A program made the translations under genes and the position numbers. Below, piece after piece: positions 1 to 8,943 of a stretch of 64,000 nt of DNA. Numbering within the stretch: the first letter of the stretch is position 1; each line of letters begins with the position of its first letter. The DNA lies in NCBI GenBank assembly GCA_963713085.1, contig CAVQKQ010000024.1:108584-172583 (forward strand), given 5' to 3'. Source of the stretch: PFJX01 sp963713085 (lineage in GTDB: Bacteria > Pseudomonadota > Gammaproteobacteria > Burkholderiales > Thiobacillaceae). The notes under the pieces are model-generated. The model was not told the DNA's origin and made no database searches. It saw only the letters and a program-made list of their open reading frames with translations.

Positions 1-406
1 CCGCCTGGGACACGATGGCCTTGCCGGGCCGGTGGCCGCAACGCTTCTGCATCACCTGGTCCTCGATGTGCACCGCCGCCACGCCGGCCCGGGTCAGTGC
101 CCGCACCGCCCTGGCGATATTGAAGGCGCCGCCCCAGCCGGTGTCGATGTCCACCAGCAGAGGTAAAGGTGTCACATCGGTGATGCGGCGGGCATCCACC
201 AGCACGTCTTCCAGGGTGGTTATGCCCAGGTCGGGCATGCCGCAGGAACCGGCCGCCACCCCACCGCCGGAGAGGTACAGGGCCCTGAAGCCGGAATGCT
301 CGGCCAGCAGGGCCGCGTAGGCATTGATGGCGCCGACCACCTGGAGCGGTTTCTCGGCGGTGACGGCGGCGCGGAAGCACGCGCCTGCGGAAGAGGGTTG
401 GGTCAT
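1..406 (-). CDS. prpB: 2-methylisocitrate lyase (partial, runs off left edge)
   Basis: Methylisocitrate lyase of the methylcitrate cycle, cleaving 2-methylisocitrate to pyruvate and succinate during propionate breakdown. Only the N-terminal 135 residues are visible (the family is about 295). The frame reads an LYLSGGGVAAGSCGMPDLG stretch near residue 50, then LVDIDTGWGG and, at the edge, the family signature KRCGHRPGK with the catalytic cysteine. The ATG at 404-406 is preceded by an AAGGAA ribosome site. It lies downstream of prpE on the same strand with a 72-bp gap that holds a GC-rich palindrome. Recognition is by motif, and the neighbouring prpE supports it. Confidence 0.93.
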   Translation of the reverse strand, partial: MTQPSSAGACFRAAVTAEKPLQVVGAINAYAALLAEHSGFRALYLSGGGVAAGSCGMPDLGITTLEDVLVDARRITDVTPLPLLVDIDTGWGGAFNIARAVRALTRAGVAAVHIEDQVMQKRCGHRPGKAIVSQA

Positions 407-436
407 GACATGTTCCTTACAGATCCTTGGGTCTTC

Positions 437-472
437 CCCTCCCCCGCAGGCGGGGGAGGGTTGGGGAGAGGG
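437..472. repeat. GC-rich palindromic intergenic repeat, copy 1
   Basis: A perfect 10-bp stem (437-446 with 451-460, four-base loop) is followed by a TTGGGGAGAGGG tail. The same unit occurs in reverse orientation at 11349-11377 after trpD, so this is a dispersed intergenic element rather than a gene-specific terminator. No T-run follows on either strand. It sits between prpE and prpB and may affect mRNA ends or stability. Confidence 0.75.
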
Positions 473-478
473 AGATAT

Positions 479-2383
479 TTACTTGCCCACCGCCTTCCGG
501 ATTTCCTCCAATGCGTTGGGATCGTCCAAAGTGGATAAATCGCCGGTCTCCCGCCCCTCCGCCAAGGCCTGAATGGAACGGCGCAGCAGCTTGCCGGAAC
601 GAGTCTTGGGCAGGGTGGTGACGAAATACAGCCTGTGGGGCTTGGCCACCGCCCCCAGCAGTTCCGCCACCTTGGCGATGCATTCCCTTTCCAGGGCGGC
701 GCGGCCCGTCTCGTCGGCGATGCGCGCCGGGTCCTTGACGGTGCAGAAGCCCACCGGCACCTGCCCTTTCACCTCGTCGCGGAGGCCCACCACGGCCACC
801 TCGGCGATGGCGGGGTGGGCCTGCAGGGCCTCCTCGATCTCCCGGGTGCCCAGCCTGTGGCCGGCGGTATTGATGACGTCGTCGGTGCGGCCCAGGATGA
901 AGAAGTAGCCGTCCTGGTCCCGCAAGGCCCAGTCGGAGGAGCTGTACAGCAGTTCCTTTTCAAACTGGCCGAAATAGCTGTCTATGAAACGCCGGTCATC
1001 CCCCCACACGGTGGACAGGCAGCCCGGCGGCAGAGGGGGCACCACGGTCAGCACCCCCTTCTCGTTGGCACCACACTCGGCGCCGGTCATCTCGTCGACT
1101 ATCCGGATGTCGAACCCGTAGGCGGGGAAGCCGGGCGAGCCGTAGCGGTTGGGCTGCATCTTGTCGCCACCCTCCACGCCGGGCAGGTAGGTCAGCATGG
1201 CCCAGCCGGTCTCGGTCTGCCAGTAGTGGTCCAGCACCGGCACCCCCAGGCCCTCGCTGATCCAGCGGGAGGTGGGCTCGTCCAGGGGTTCGCCGGCCAG
1301 GAACAGGTAGCGCAGGCTGGAAAGGTCGTATTTCTTCAGCCAGGCGGGATCCTGTTTCTTCAGTACCCGGATGGCGGTGGGCGAGGAGAACATGGTGGTC
1401 ACCTTGTAGTCCTGGACGATCCGCCACCACACGCCGGGATCGGGGCGGATGGGCAACCCCTCGTAAACGATGGTCGTCATGCCGTGGATCAGGGGACCGT
1501 AGACTATGTAGCTGTGGCCCACCACCCAGCCGATGTCCGAGGTGGTGAACATGGTCTCGCCGGGCCGGGCGTCGTAGACGTACCGCATGGTGGACGCCAG
1601 GGCCACCGCGTAGCCGCCCACGTCGCGTTGCACGCCTTTGGGCTTGCCGGTGGTGCCGCTGGTGTAGAGGATGTAGCTGGGCTGGTTGGATTCCAGCCAG
1701 GTCACCGGCACCTCCACGTCGCGGAACTCGTCGCGCATGTCCCAGTAGTCCACGTCCCGTCCAAGCACCACCCGCATGTCCGGGTCCAGGCCGCGGTCGA
1801 CGATGAGCACCTTGGGCGGCGGGAATGCCGCCTCGCGGATGGCCTCATCCACAAGGTGCTTGTAAGGAACCGGCTTGCCGCCGCGCATGCCGGCATCGGC
1901 GCAGATCAGAAGGCAGGGCTTGGCATCGTCGATGCGCAGGGCCAGGTTGTGGGCGGCGAAGCCGCCGAACACCACGGAATGCACCGCGCCCAGCCGGGCG
2001 CAGGCCAGCATGCAGAAGATGGATTCGGCGATCATGGGCATGTAGATCACCACCCGTTCGCCCTGCCTCACCCCCAGGCTGCGCAACACGCCGGCACATC
2101 GATTCACCTCCCGGTGCAACTCCCCAAAAGTGAACTGTCGGGTTTCGCCGGTCTCGCTGGAAATGTAGATCAGTGCCGGCTGCTCGGCCCGCGTGGCCAG
2201 GTGCCGGTCCACCGCGTTGTGGCAGAGGTTGGTCTCGCCCCCTACGAACCAGCGGCGGAACGGTGGATGACTGTAATCGAGGATCTGCTCCGGGGGCTTG
2301 CGCCAGTCGATCAGGCGAGCCTGGTCGCCCCAGAACCCTTCCGGATCGCCGATGGAGCGGCGATAAAGGTCTTCGTAATTCAC
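479..2383 (-). CDS. prpE: propionyl-CoA synthetase PrpE
   Basis: AMP-forming acyl-CoA synthetase that activates propionate to propionyl-CoA, feeding the methylcitrate cycle with prpB downstream. The 634-residue protein has the expected family length. It carries the adenylate motif YTSGTTGKPKG (about residue 240), the hinge motif GRTDDVINTAGHRLGT (about 510) and the catalytic lysine in PKTRSGKLLRR near the C-terminus. FARWF/LCHNAVDR-type N-terminal sequences match PrpE rather than acetyl-CoA synthetase. The GTG at 2381-2383 is preferred because GGAGGAG lies just upstream and the protein then starts VNYEDLYRRS as in known PrpE; the frame stays open 18 codons further. PrpE with broad acyl range cannot be excluded. 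Confidence 0.95.
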   Translation of the reverse strand: MNYEDLYRRSIGDPEGFWGDQARLIDWRKPPEQILDYSHPPFRRWFVGGETNLCHNAVDRHLATRAEQPALIYISSETGETRQFTFGELHREVNRCAGVLRSLGVRQGERVVIYMPMIAESIFCMLACARLGAVHSVVFGGFAAHNLALRIDDAKPCLLICADAGMRGGKPVPYKHLVDEAIREAAFPPPKVLIVDRGLDPDMRVVLGRDVDYWDMRDEFRDVEVPVTWLESNQPSYILYTSGTTGKPKGVQRDVGGYAVALASTMRYVYDARPGETMFTTSDIGWVVGHSYIVYGPLIHGMTTIVYEGLPIRPDPGVWWRIVQDYKVTTMFSSPTAIRVLKKQDPAWLKKYDLSSLRYLFLAGEPLDEPTSRWISEGLGVPVLDHYWQTETGWAMLTYLPGVEGGDKMQPNRYGSPGFPAYGFDIRIVDEMTGAECGANEKGVLTVVPPLPPGCLSTVWGDDRRFIDSYFGQFEKELLYSSSDWALRDQDGYFFILGRTDDVINTAGHRLGTREIEEALQAHPAIAEVAVVGLRDEVKGQVPVGFCTVKDPARIADETGRAALERECIAKVAELLGAVAKPHRLYFVTTLPKTRSGKLLRRSIQALAEGRETGDLSTLDDPNALEEIRKAVGK

Positions 2384-2532
2384 TGTCGTCTCCTCCGGAT
2401 GAGTCCGGTTATATATGCGTACAAATGATGCACGCATTGTGCGCTGCAGTGAATTCTGGGGCCAAAGTTCTCAAAGCGGCATGAACTTGATTAAACCTTA
2501 TTATTAATATTGGCTATCGCCTATGAACCTAG

Positions 2533-2550
2533 CCTTAGATTCATCTAAGG
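2533..2550. promoter_or_regulatory. inverted repeat between prpE and the diguanylate cyclase gene
   Basis: CCTTAGAT-TC-ATCTAAGG is a perfect 8-bp inverted repeat with a 2-bp spacer in an AT-rich stretch. It lies 150 bp upstream of prpE on one side and about 150 bp upstream of the diguanylate cyclase start on the other. The position suits an operator in a divergent promoter region. Which protein binds it is unknown; no prpR is in the window. Confidence 0.4.
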
Positions 2551-2700
2551 TTCGTACCCTAAATATCCTAGGGCAAATTCCGATAATCTATCTGGGTCGT
2601 TCTATTGACCGACTCGGAAGGAGACATTCCGCATCATGTTTTCAAGGCATGCATTTCGTCCCGGAAGCCCTCTCGCGCGCATCATGATGAAAATCGCCGG

Positions 2701-5679
2701 ATGGGTCTTCCCGTGACCACGCCATCCAATTCCAAGTTCGGGTTTTGGCGGCACTTCCTGCCCATCTTCCTACCCGTGGCCCTGGCCATCCTGGTCCTGC
2801 TGGGCTACCTTTACCGGCAGGCTCAGGAAGCCAGCCTGCTGGAGATCAAGAACGAGGAACGCCTGCACATCGAGACCGGCGCCCAGTTTCTGGTCAAGGA
2901 TTTGCGGGTGGTCAAAGGGGACGTCCTGCTGGTCGCCGGCCTGGACAGCCTGAAACGCGCCATTGAGACACCCAGCCCGGAAAATCTTGAGCGACTCGCA
3001 GGCGATTTCACCACCCTGTCCCAGGGCCGTTCCGTGTACGACCAGGTCCGCTGGCTGGATGAAACCGGTCGGGAGCGGGTCAGGGTGAACTTCCAGGCAG
3101 GCAAGGCCTATGCGGTGCCGGAGGAACAGCTCCAGGACAAGCATGCGCGGTACTACTTCATCGCCACCCAGAAACTCCGGGCCGGCGTGTTGTATATCTC
3201 GGATTTCGATCTCAACGTGGAAAACGGCCGGCTCGAGATTCCCCACAAACCCACGCTGCGGCTGGCCACGCCCGTGTTCGACCAGGCCGGCACACGACGC
3301 GGTATCGTCATCATCAACTACCTGGGCAAGCACCTGTTGGATTCGCTGGCGGCCGACATCTATACCGATGTTCCCCAGGGCAAGCACCTGCTCCTCAACC
3401 AGGACGGGTACTGGCTTAGATCGCCCCGGCCCGAGGAAGAATGGGGCTTCATGCTCGGCCGCAAGGAAACCTTCGGCAATCGCCATCCCGAGGTGTGGAT
3501 GCGGATGCGGGCCACCGCCCAGGGCCAGGTATTGGATGACTCCGGCCTGTGGTCCTTCATCACCATCCGGCCCGAAAATAGCGGAGACGAAGCCACGGGC
3601 AGCGACCTTGCCGCCGCGGCCGATTCGGCATCCGGCAACGCAACCGGGTACTGGAAAGCCGTGTCCTGGATCCCCACTCGGGAACTGGACCGGCTGACCG
3701 CCGCCTCGGCCCGTTCCTGGTTGATCCTGGGGACGGTTTTCATGGCGTTCGTGGCGATCATCAGCGGCCGACTCGCGGTGGACCAGCAGCGGCGCAAGCT
3801 GGCCGAGACGACGTTGCGCGATCTCAACCGTTCCCTGGAACGGCAGGTGGAGGAACGCACCCAGCGGCTGCGCCAGCAGGAGGCCAAATTCCACGCCCTG
3901 GTGGACAACTCCCCCGAGGGCATCCTGTTTACGGACGGCCTGGGCAACATCAGCTTCGCCTCGAACCAGGCGCTGTCCATCCTCGGATTCGGGCAGGAGA
4001 GCATGGTCCTGGGCCGCCATATCCTGGGGTTCGCCGCGCCCGACCACATGGAGAAGGCCAAGGCCTATCTGGGCGCACTGTATGCCGATGAAGCCCATGG
4101 CCCGTTCATGTTCGAGGCCACGCGCGAAGACGCTTCCCGGATTTGGCTGGAGATCAATGGCGATGTCCAGTTCGGCAAGGAAGGCGACATCACCGACATG
4201 GTGTTCCTGATTCGCGACATCAGCGGCCGCAAGCGCGGCGAACAGGAACTGAAAGACGCCGAACAGCGATTCCACACCCTGGTGGCCAACATTCCGGGCA
4301 TGGTCTACCGTTGCGAACTGCATGCGCCGTGGCGCCTGTTCTACGTCAGCGAGGGCTGCGAGTCCCTCACGGGCAATACGGCGGAAACCTTTCTGAACCC
4401 GCAACATCCGCTCGAATACATCAACATCATTCTGGAAGAAGACCGGCCCGAGGTGGAAAGGGCCGTGGAAGAAGCCATCAGGCTGCAACGGCACTATCAC
4501 ATGGACTACCGTATCCGGCGCGCCGACGGCAACCTGCGCTGGGTGCACGAAAGGGGCCGCGCCCATTACGAGACGGACGGCACACCAGCACACCTGGACG
4601 GCGTCATCCTGGACATCACCGAACGCAAGCAGGCCGAGCAGGCCATTCAGCTCGCCAACAAACGGCTGGAAGATTCCTATGGCGCTCTCCAGGCCTACAG
4701 TCTGGACCTGGCCCGGATCAACGAGATGAACGAACTGCTCCAGAGCTGCCAGGACGCGTCGGAGGCGTACCAGGTCGTGGGACAGGCCGCCCACAACCTG
4801 AGGCTTGGCACCGGCGGCGCATTGGCCGTCGTCACCCAGCGCGGACACTATCTGGAAACCGTCGCGAACTGGGGAGACGGCGCCGGCATGAGCGACCGCT
4901 TCGAGCTCGAACAATGCTGGTCCCTGCGCAAGGGACAGCGCCACGCCGTCTTCGATATGGACAAAGGCCCTCATTGCAGCCATTTCCAGGACCGGCCGGA
5001 CACCCCCTACATCTGCACGCCGATGACCAGCCAGGGCGAAAACATCGGACTGATCACGGTCCGCTTCAGGCCGGACACCTTGCAGGAGGAGCTGTTGCGG
5101 GTCAGGCAACTCGTCACCACCCTGAGCGATTCCCTCAAGCTGGCCCTGCATAACATCCGGCTCAGGGAGGACCTGCACGAACAGGCCACCCGCGACCCCC
5201 TGACCGGCCTGTACAACCGGCGCTACCTGGACGAAACCCTGCCGCGCGAACTGCACCGCTGCCTGAGGGAAGGCATCCCCCTCGCCCTCGCGATGCTGGA
5301 CATCGACCACTTCAAGCGCTTCAACGACACCTGGGGCCATGAGGCGGGCGACCTGGCCCTGGTGGAAGTCGCCAGGATACTCAGGGAAAACCTCCGCGCC
5401 TCGGACATCGCCTGCCGCTACGGCGGGGAGGAATTGGTGGCGGTAATGCCCGGTGCGGACCAGCAGGAGGCCCGCGAGCGGATCGAGAAGATCGCCGCCC
5501 GCATGCGCAGCATGGACCTTTCCATACACGACCAGAACCTCCCCCCCATCACATTTTCCGCGGGCCTGGCCTTCACCCCTGAAAATGGCGACGGCGCCGA
5601 CGCCCTGATCCATGCCGCCGACCAAGCCCTGTACGCGGCCAAGGCGGCGGGCCGAGACCGCATCATCCTGGCCGGATAG
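2701..5679 (+). CDS. membrane PAS-PAS-GAF-GGDEF diguanylate cyclase
   Basis: Predicted c-di-GMP synthase in the inner membrane. From the ATG at 2701 (992 residues) the order is: TM helix at about 15-35, a 300-residue periplasmic sensor domain, a second TM (SWLILGTVFMAFVAII) at about 345, a coiled coil rich in E/R/Q, PAS (LVDNSPEGILFTD), a second PAS with PAC tail (LDGVILDITERKQAEQ), a GAF-like domain, and GGDEF. The active site reads RYGGEEL near residue 907, and RASD upstream fits the RxxD inhibitory site. The start is uncertain: a TTG at 2605 and a GTG at 2713 are also in frame. A 26-codon ORF (2636-2716) with a GGAAGGAG site overlaps the GTG and could couple translation. The activating signal cannot be read from the sequence. 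Confidence 0.88.
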   Translation: MGLPVTTPSNSKFGFWRHFLPIFLPVALAILVLLGYLYRQAQEASLLEIKNEERLHIETGAQFLVKDLRVVKGDVLLVAGLDSLKRAIETPSPENLERLAGDFTTLSQGRSVYDQVRWLDETGRERVRVNFQAGKAYAVPEEQLQDKHARYYFIATQKLRAGVLYISDFDLNVENGRLEIPHKPTLRLATPVFDQAGTRRGIVIINYLGKHLLDSLAADIYTDVPQGKHLLLNQDGYWLRSPRPEEEWGFMLGRKETFGNRHPEVWMRMRATAQGQVLDDSGLWSFITIRPENSGDEATGSDLAAAADSASGNATGYWKAVSWIPTRELDRLTAASARSWLILGTVFMAFVAIISGRLAVDQQRRKLAETTLRDLNRSLERQVEERTQRLRQQEAKFHALVDNSPEGILFTDGLGNISFASNQALSILGFGQESMVLGRHILGFAAPDHMEKAKAYLGALYADEAHGPFMFEATREDASRIWLEINGDVQFGKEGDITDMVFLIRDISGRKRGEQELKDAEQRFHTLVANIPGMVYRCELHAPWRLFYVSEGCESLTGNTAETFLNPQHPLEYINIILEEDRPEVERAVEEAIRLQRHYHMDYRIRRADGNLRWVHERGRAHYETDGTPAHLDGVILDITERKQAEQAIQLANKRLEDSYGALQAYSLDLARINEMNELLQSCQDASEAYQVVGQAAHNLRLGTGGALAVVTQRGHYLETVANWGDGAGMSDRFELEQCWSLRKGQRHAVFDMDKGPHCSHFQDRPDTPYICTPMTSQGENIGLITVRFRPDTLQEELLRVRQLVTTLSDSLKLALHNIRLREDLHEQATRDPLTGLYNRRYLDETLPRELHRCLREGIPLALAMLDIDHFKRFNDTWGHEAGDLALVEVARILRENLRASDIACRYGGEELVAVMPGADQQEARERIEKIAARMRSMDLSIHDQNLPPITFSAGLAFTPENGDGADALIHAADQALYAAKAAGRDRIILAG

Positions 5680-6019
5680 GATGCCCGCATGGAGGTGAGA
5701 CTGCCGGCTGTCGCCTCAAAGCGGATTGTTTGGCAGTCGCTGTGAACCAGCCGAAGTTCGGCTTGAGCGGGCCTTCGGGCAGTTCACCTCATCGGTCTGC
5801 TACCGACCCAAAGCGGGCATTTCGGTCTTGCTGTGGGCTGGCCTCGCGGCGTTATCCGTGTCTAGGTACAAGCCCAAGCTCAGGCCCGATGAGTTGACGG
5901 TTTGACCATACACAGCGGCACATGCATCAACATTGACCTAGACATTGACATGAGCACCATGGACTTCAGAACCGATTAATCAGGCGCAGCAAGATGGAGC
6001 AGATTTGGGTGCAAATCAG
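5680..6019. other. intergenic, degenerate repeat arm
   Basis: No supportable gene. The stretch 5752-5822 is related, in inverted orientation, to 7680-7741 on the far side of the PEP-CTERM gene; the core CCTTCGGGCAGTTCACC (5772-5788) recurs as its exact complement at 7713-7729. The rest shows nothing I can name. Confidence 0.6.
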
Positions 6020-7426
6020 CTACCCACGCTGCCTGATCGCGCCAATACAAGCCAGTCCAAGTCCCAACAACATGAGTGTCGCCGGTTCGGGAACTGAAGT
6101 CTGAGGGGCAACCCCAATGCCAGCAAATGTGAACGAGGCGGTCTGGCCATTGACGGATAGGCTGGTGGAACCGGTCACCGGACCCAGGGCCGTTGGCGTA
6201 AAGGCATAGAAGAGTTCGCACAACGCTCCGGCCGCGAGCGACGACCCGCAGTTTGTCGTACCGCCGAAGAGACCCGCCGCGCCACCCGCCAGATTGAGGT
6301 CTTGTGTGATGTCGCTGACGTTCAGGATGTCGACCGTCTGGAACGGCGAGGTGAGACCAAGTTCTGTTTCACCGAAATCAAAGCCGATGGGACTAATCAG
6401 AAAAGCGTCGATGCCGCTGCCGACAAATGAAAACGATACGTTCTGGCCATTGACCGTTAGGGTGGTGGAACCCGTCTCGGACCCGACCCCGGTGGGCGAA
6501 AAGGCATAGAAGAGTTGACAGGATGCTCCGGCCGCGAGTGTCGCCCCACAATTGGTCGTGCCTCCGAACAAGCCCGCCGCGCCACCCGCCAGACTCAGCG
6601 TTTGCGCCACGCCGCTCACGTTCGTAATGGTGACGGTCTGCGGAGATGAAGTCGCCCCGGATGCCACATTCCCGAAATTGAGTGTGCGCGGCGAAATCAG
6701 AAATGGACTTGCGTTGGTTGTGCCGCCAATTCCGCTGAAGGCGAACGACACATTCTGGCCATTGACCGTCAGGGTGGTGGAACCTGTTGCGACCCCGTCG
6801 GCGGTTGGCGAAAACGCATAGTTGATTTGACACGAGGCGCTGGCCGCAAGGCTGGACCCGCAGGTAGTCGTTCCGCCGAAAACCCCCGCCGCGCCCCCCG
6901 CCAGACTGAGTGTTTGCGTCGCGCCGCTCACGTTCGTAATGGTAACGGTCTGCGGGGATGAGGTCCCCCCAGGTGCCACGGTCCCAAAGTCCAACGACGT
7001 AGGCGTGATCAGGAAGGGATCGATCGCGTTCCCTTGAAACGAAAACGATACGTTCTGTCCAGCAACCGACAGGCTGGTGGAACCGGTCAGGGGCCCCGGG
7101 GCTGTTGGCGAATAGGCATAGTAAAGCTGGCAGGTTGCTCCGGCTGCGAGCGTTGTGCCGCAGTTCGTCGTCCCGCCGAAGGCACCCGCTGCCCCACCCG
7201 CCAGATTGAGCGTTTGCGTCGTACTACTCGTATTGGTCAGGGTCACCACCTGCTGCGACGCGGTAACCCCTATGGGCACGTCGCCGAAGTCGAACGCCAC
7301 CGGCGAGACGAGAATTGCAGCGGCGAGCGCGGATGAACTCGCTGCAAATGTCAGGATGGAAAATGAGAGTACCGAAAGATACCGAGCAAGCAACTGACCG
7401 GCAGGCATTGATATCCTGAACTTCAT
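6020..7426 (-). CDS. choice-of-anchor D repeat protein with PEP-CTERM sorting signal
   Basis: Exported surface protein of 468 residues. It has a signal peptide (Lys/Arg start, hydrophobic core, cleavage near SSALAA). Four tandem repeats of about 85-100 residues follow, each with the core D(F)G-x(n)-QTV-x-I-x-N-x-S and then LNLAGGAAGxFGGTT-NCG and FYAFSPT. This is the ASPM/SPD-2/Hydin-like immunoglobulin fold annotated as choice-of-anchor D. The C-terminus VPEPATLMLLGLGLACIG plus a basic tail is a PEP-CTERM signal, processed by an exosortase in EPS-producing Gram-negatives. AAGGAG lies 8 bases before the ATG. It stands alone between intergenic spacers of 340 and 430 bp. Confidence 0.88.
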   Translation of the reverse strand: MKFRISMPAGQLLARYLSVLSFSILTFAASSSALAAAILVSPVAFDFGDVPIGVTASQQVVTLTNTSSTTQTLNLAGGAAGAFGGTTNCGTTLAAGATCQLYYAYSPTAPGPLTGSTSLSVAGQNVSFSFQGNAIDPFLITPTSLDFGTVAPGGTSSPQTVTITNVSGATQTLSLAGGAAGVFGGTTTCGSSLAASASCQINYAFSPTADGVATGSTTLTVNGQNVSFAFSGIGGTTNASPFLISPRTLNFGNVASGATSSPQTVTITNVSGVAQTLSLAGGAAGLFGGTTNCGATLAAGASCQLFYAFSPTGVGSETGSTTLTVNGQNVSFSFVGSGIDAFLISPIGFDFGETELGLTSPFQTVDILNVSDITQDLNLAGGAAGLFGGTTNCGSSLAAGALCELFYAFTPTALGPVTGSTSLSVNGQTASFTFAGIGVAPQTSVPEPATLMLLGLGLACIGAIRQRG

Positions 7427-7854
7427 CTCGCATCTCCTTCTAGCGCAGCACTACTTTGGCTGGTAAGCAAGAATTTCGCCATAGTTAACAATTCATTGTT
7501 TCACATTGATTTTCACGTCTTTCGGCTATGGCGAATGCTGAAAGTGTAAAAAATACCGACAAATGTTTATGGTTGTAAGTAACTCAATTGCATCAATTTG
7601 ATAATAACTTCGGGCGAGTGCACGCAGGTCATCGCTAGCCCCGTTAAGGTCTTCTTCTGCAGTTGTCGGGCTAACCGTGTCGGTCCGCAATTGGCCGGTA
7701 GCAGCCTGACTTGGTGAACTGCCCGAAGGGCAGCTTCGGCCGACCTCCTGCCTCACTGTCGTCGCTTTACAAGGGCTGCTCCGCGAGGTTGAGCCGACAT
7801 TTGGAGGTCTGGTCCGTTTCCTGCCGCACACCAGCAGTGGTCAGGCCAGGGGCC
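7427..7854. other. intergenic region upstream of the PEP-CTERM gene
   Basis: AT-rich from 7440 to 7600, where the promoter of the minus-strand PEP-CTERM gene would lie; no clear -35/-10 pair stands out. 7680-7741 holds the second arm of the degenerate inverted repeat also seen at 5752-5822. A 101-codon minus-strand frame here has no recognisable features and I do not call it. Confidence 0.5.
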
Positions 7855-8943
7855 TCAGTTGGGCGCGTCGCGCGATTCGACGACGAACTGGTAGGGCACG
7901 TCCACCGGTGTGGCGAAATCGTCGGCCGAGTGCGGCTGGCGCAGGATGATGCGGATGTCGTCGCCCGAAATGTAGTTGAGCCCGCCGCAGAAATCGGCGA
8001 AGGCCTTGAGGCCGGCCGTGACGAAGGCGGTTTCGCGGAAGAGGCGGTAGGGCCGGCCGGCGACGGCGACGAGGACCTCGACCACCACGATGTCACCGGG
8101 CCGCAGTTCGGTCAGGTCGACCCAGCCCGAGAGGTCGAAGGCAGCGGTTCGTACGGTAACGGTTCGCGCATCGCTGTCGCCCGTGGCAGTGAACACGCCC
8201 TGCTCATACACGTAGATGCGCTTGAGGCGCGGATCCAGCCGCGGGACCGGAGGCGGGGGCGTGGGGACGACGACGATGGGCGGATCCTCGTCCTCGCTGA
8301 TGAAGGGGCCGCTGGGCGGCCAGGGGCGCGGCGTGGCGCCACCACCGGGACGCGCGCCGGGGTTCGGGTTGGCGGCCACGCCGGCGGGCGGCGTACCGAG
8401 GCCGGGGTCGATGGGCTGGCCGTTAAGCAGGCGCTGCAGGGCGTCGAGCGCCGCTTCGATGCCGTGCATCTCGTCCTTGATAGCGATGGGCGGCAGCTTG
8501 TTGGGCTCGGTGACCGTGGTGCGCGGATCCACCACCCAGCCCTTGCCCACCAGGGTCTTGCCCAGCAGATCGCCGAGGGTGTCGTTCTTGGCTTCGATGG
8601 CATTGGTTTCGGCGACCACGCCATCGAGCTTGCCGCGCAACTCGGTGAGCGCGGTTTCCAGGGCGCCGAGGCGCTGCGGGATGGCTTCGAAGGGATTGGG
8701 CGCGCCGCCCGCGCCGGACCCCGACCCGCTCGGGCCGGCGCCGTCGCCGCTCGAGAGGATGTCGGCAAACTCCCAGCCGATGCCCAGATCGCGCAGGACG
8801 ACGCCCATGATCTTGAGGGCGACATCGATGTAGGGAAAGGAGTCCGCCACGAACTCCTTGAGCACCTCGCCCAGGACTTCGAGCTTCTCGCCGATGTTGG
8901 GCAGTTGGCCCTTGACCTTGTCGGCCCCGCTGTCACTTGCCAC
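7855..8943 (-). CDS. unknown protein with helical N-terminus and proline-rich linker
   Basis: I do not recognise this 362-residue protein. Residues 1-70 look helical and amphipathic (VKGQLPNIGEKLEVLGEVLK). A Gly/Ser-rich linker follows, then a coiled-coil stretch (about 90-190), a Pro/Gly-rich linker around 195-235, and a compact C-terminal domain (about 240-362) rich in beta strands with RPGDIVVVEVLVAVAG. No signal peptide or TM segment is seen. It starts with GTG and overlaps the upstream gene by 11 bp, so the two are probably translated together. The linkers and C-terminal beta domain recall structural or appendage proteins, but that is only an impression. Confidence 0.65.
   Translation of the reverse strand: MASDSGADKVKGQLPNIGEKLEVLGEVLKEFVADSFPYIDVALKIMGVVLRDLGIGWEFADILSSGDGAGPSGSGSGAGGAPNPFEAIPQRLGALETALTELRGKLDGVVAETNAIEAKNDTLGDLLGKTLVGKGWVVDPRTTVTEPNKLPPIAIKDEMHGIEAALDALQRLLNGQPIDPGLGTPPAGVAANPNPGARPGGGATPRPWPPSGPFISEDEDPPIVVVPTPPPPVPRLDPRLKRIYVYEQGVFTATGDSDARTVTVRTAAFDLSGWVDLTELRPGDIVVVEVLVAVAGRPYRLFRETAFVTAGLKAFADFCGGLNYISGDDIRIILRQPHSADDFATPVDVPYQFVVESRDAPN

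Noticed and set aside
635..2428. Long open frame on the plus strand opposite prpE
   Set aside because: It mirrors the third-codon-position GC of prpE, has no ribosome site and encodes low-complexity His/Gly-rich sequence. The same applies to long antisense frames opposite the diguanylate cyclase, malQ, glgX, glgC and both traD genes.
7526..7831. 101-codon minus-strand ORF upstream of the PEP-CTERM gene
   Set aside because: It spans a degenerate repeat arm and an AT-rich promoter region and has no ribosome site or family features.
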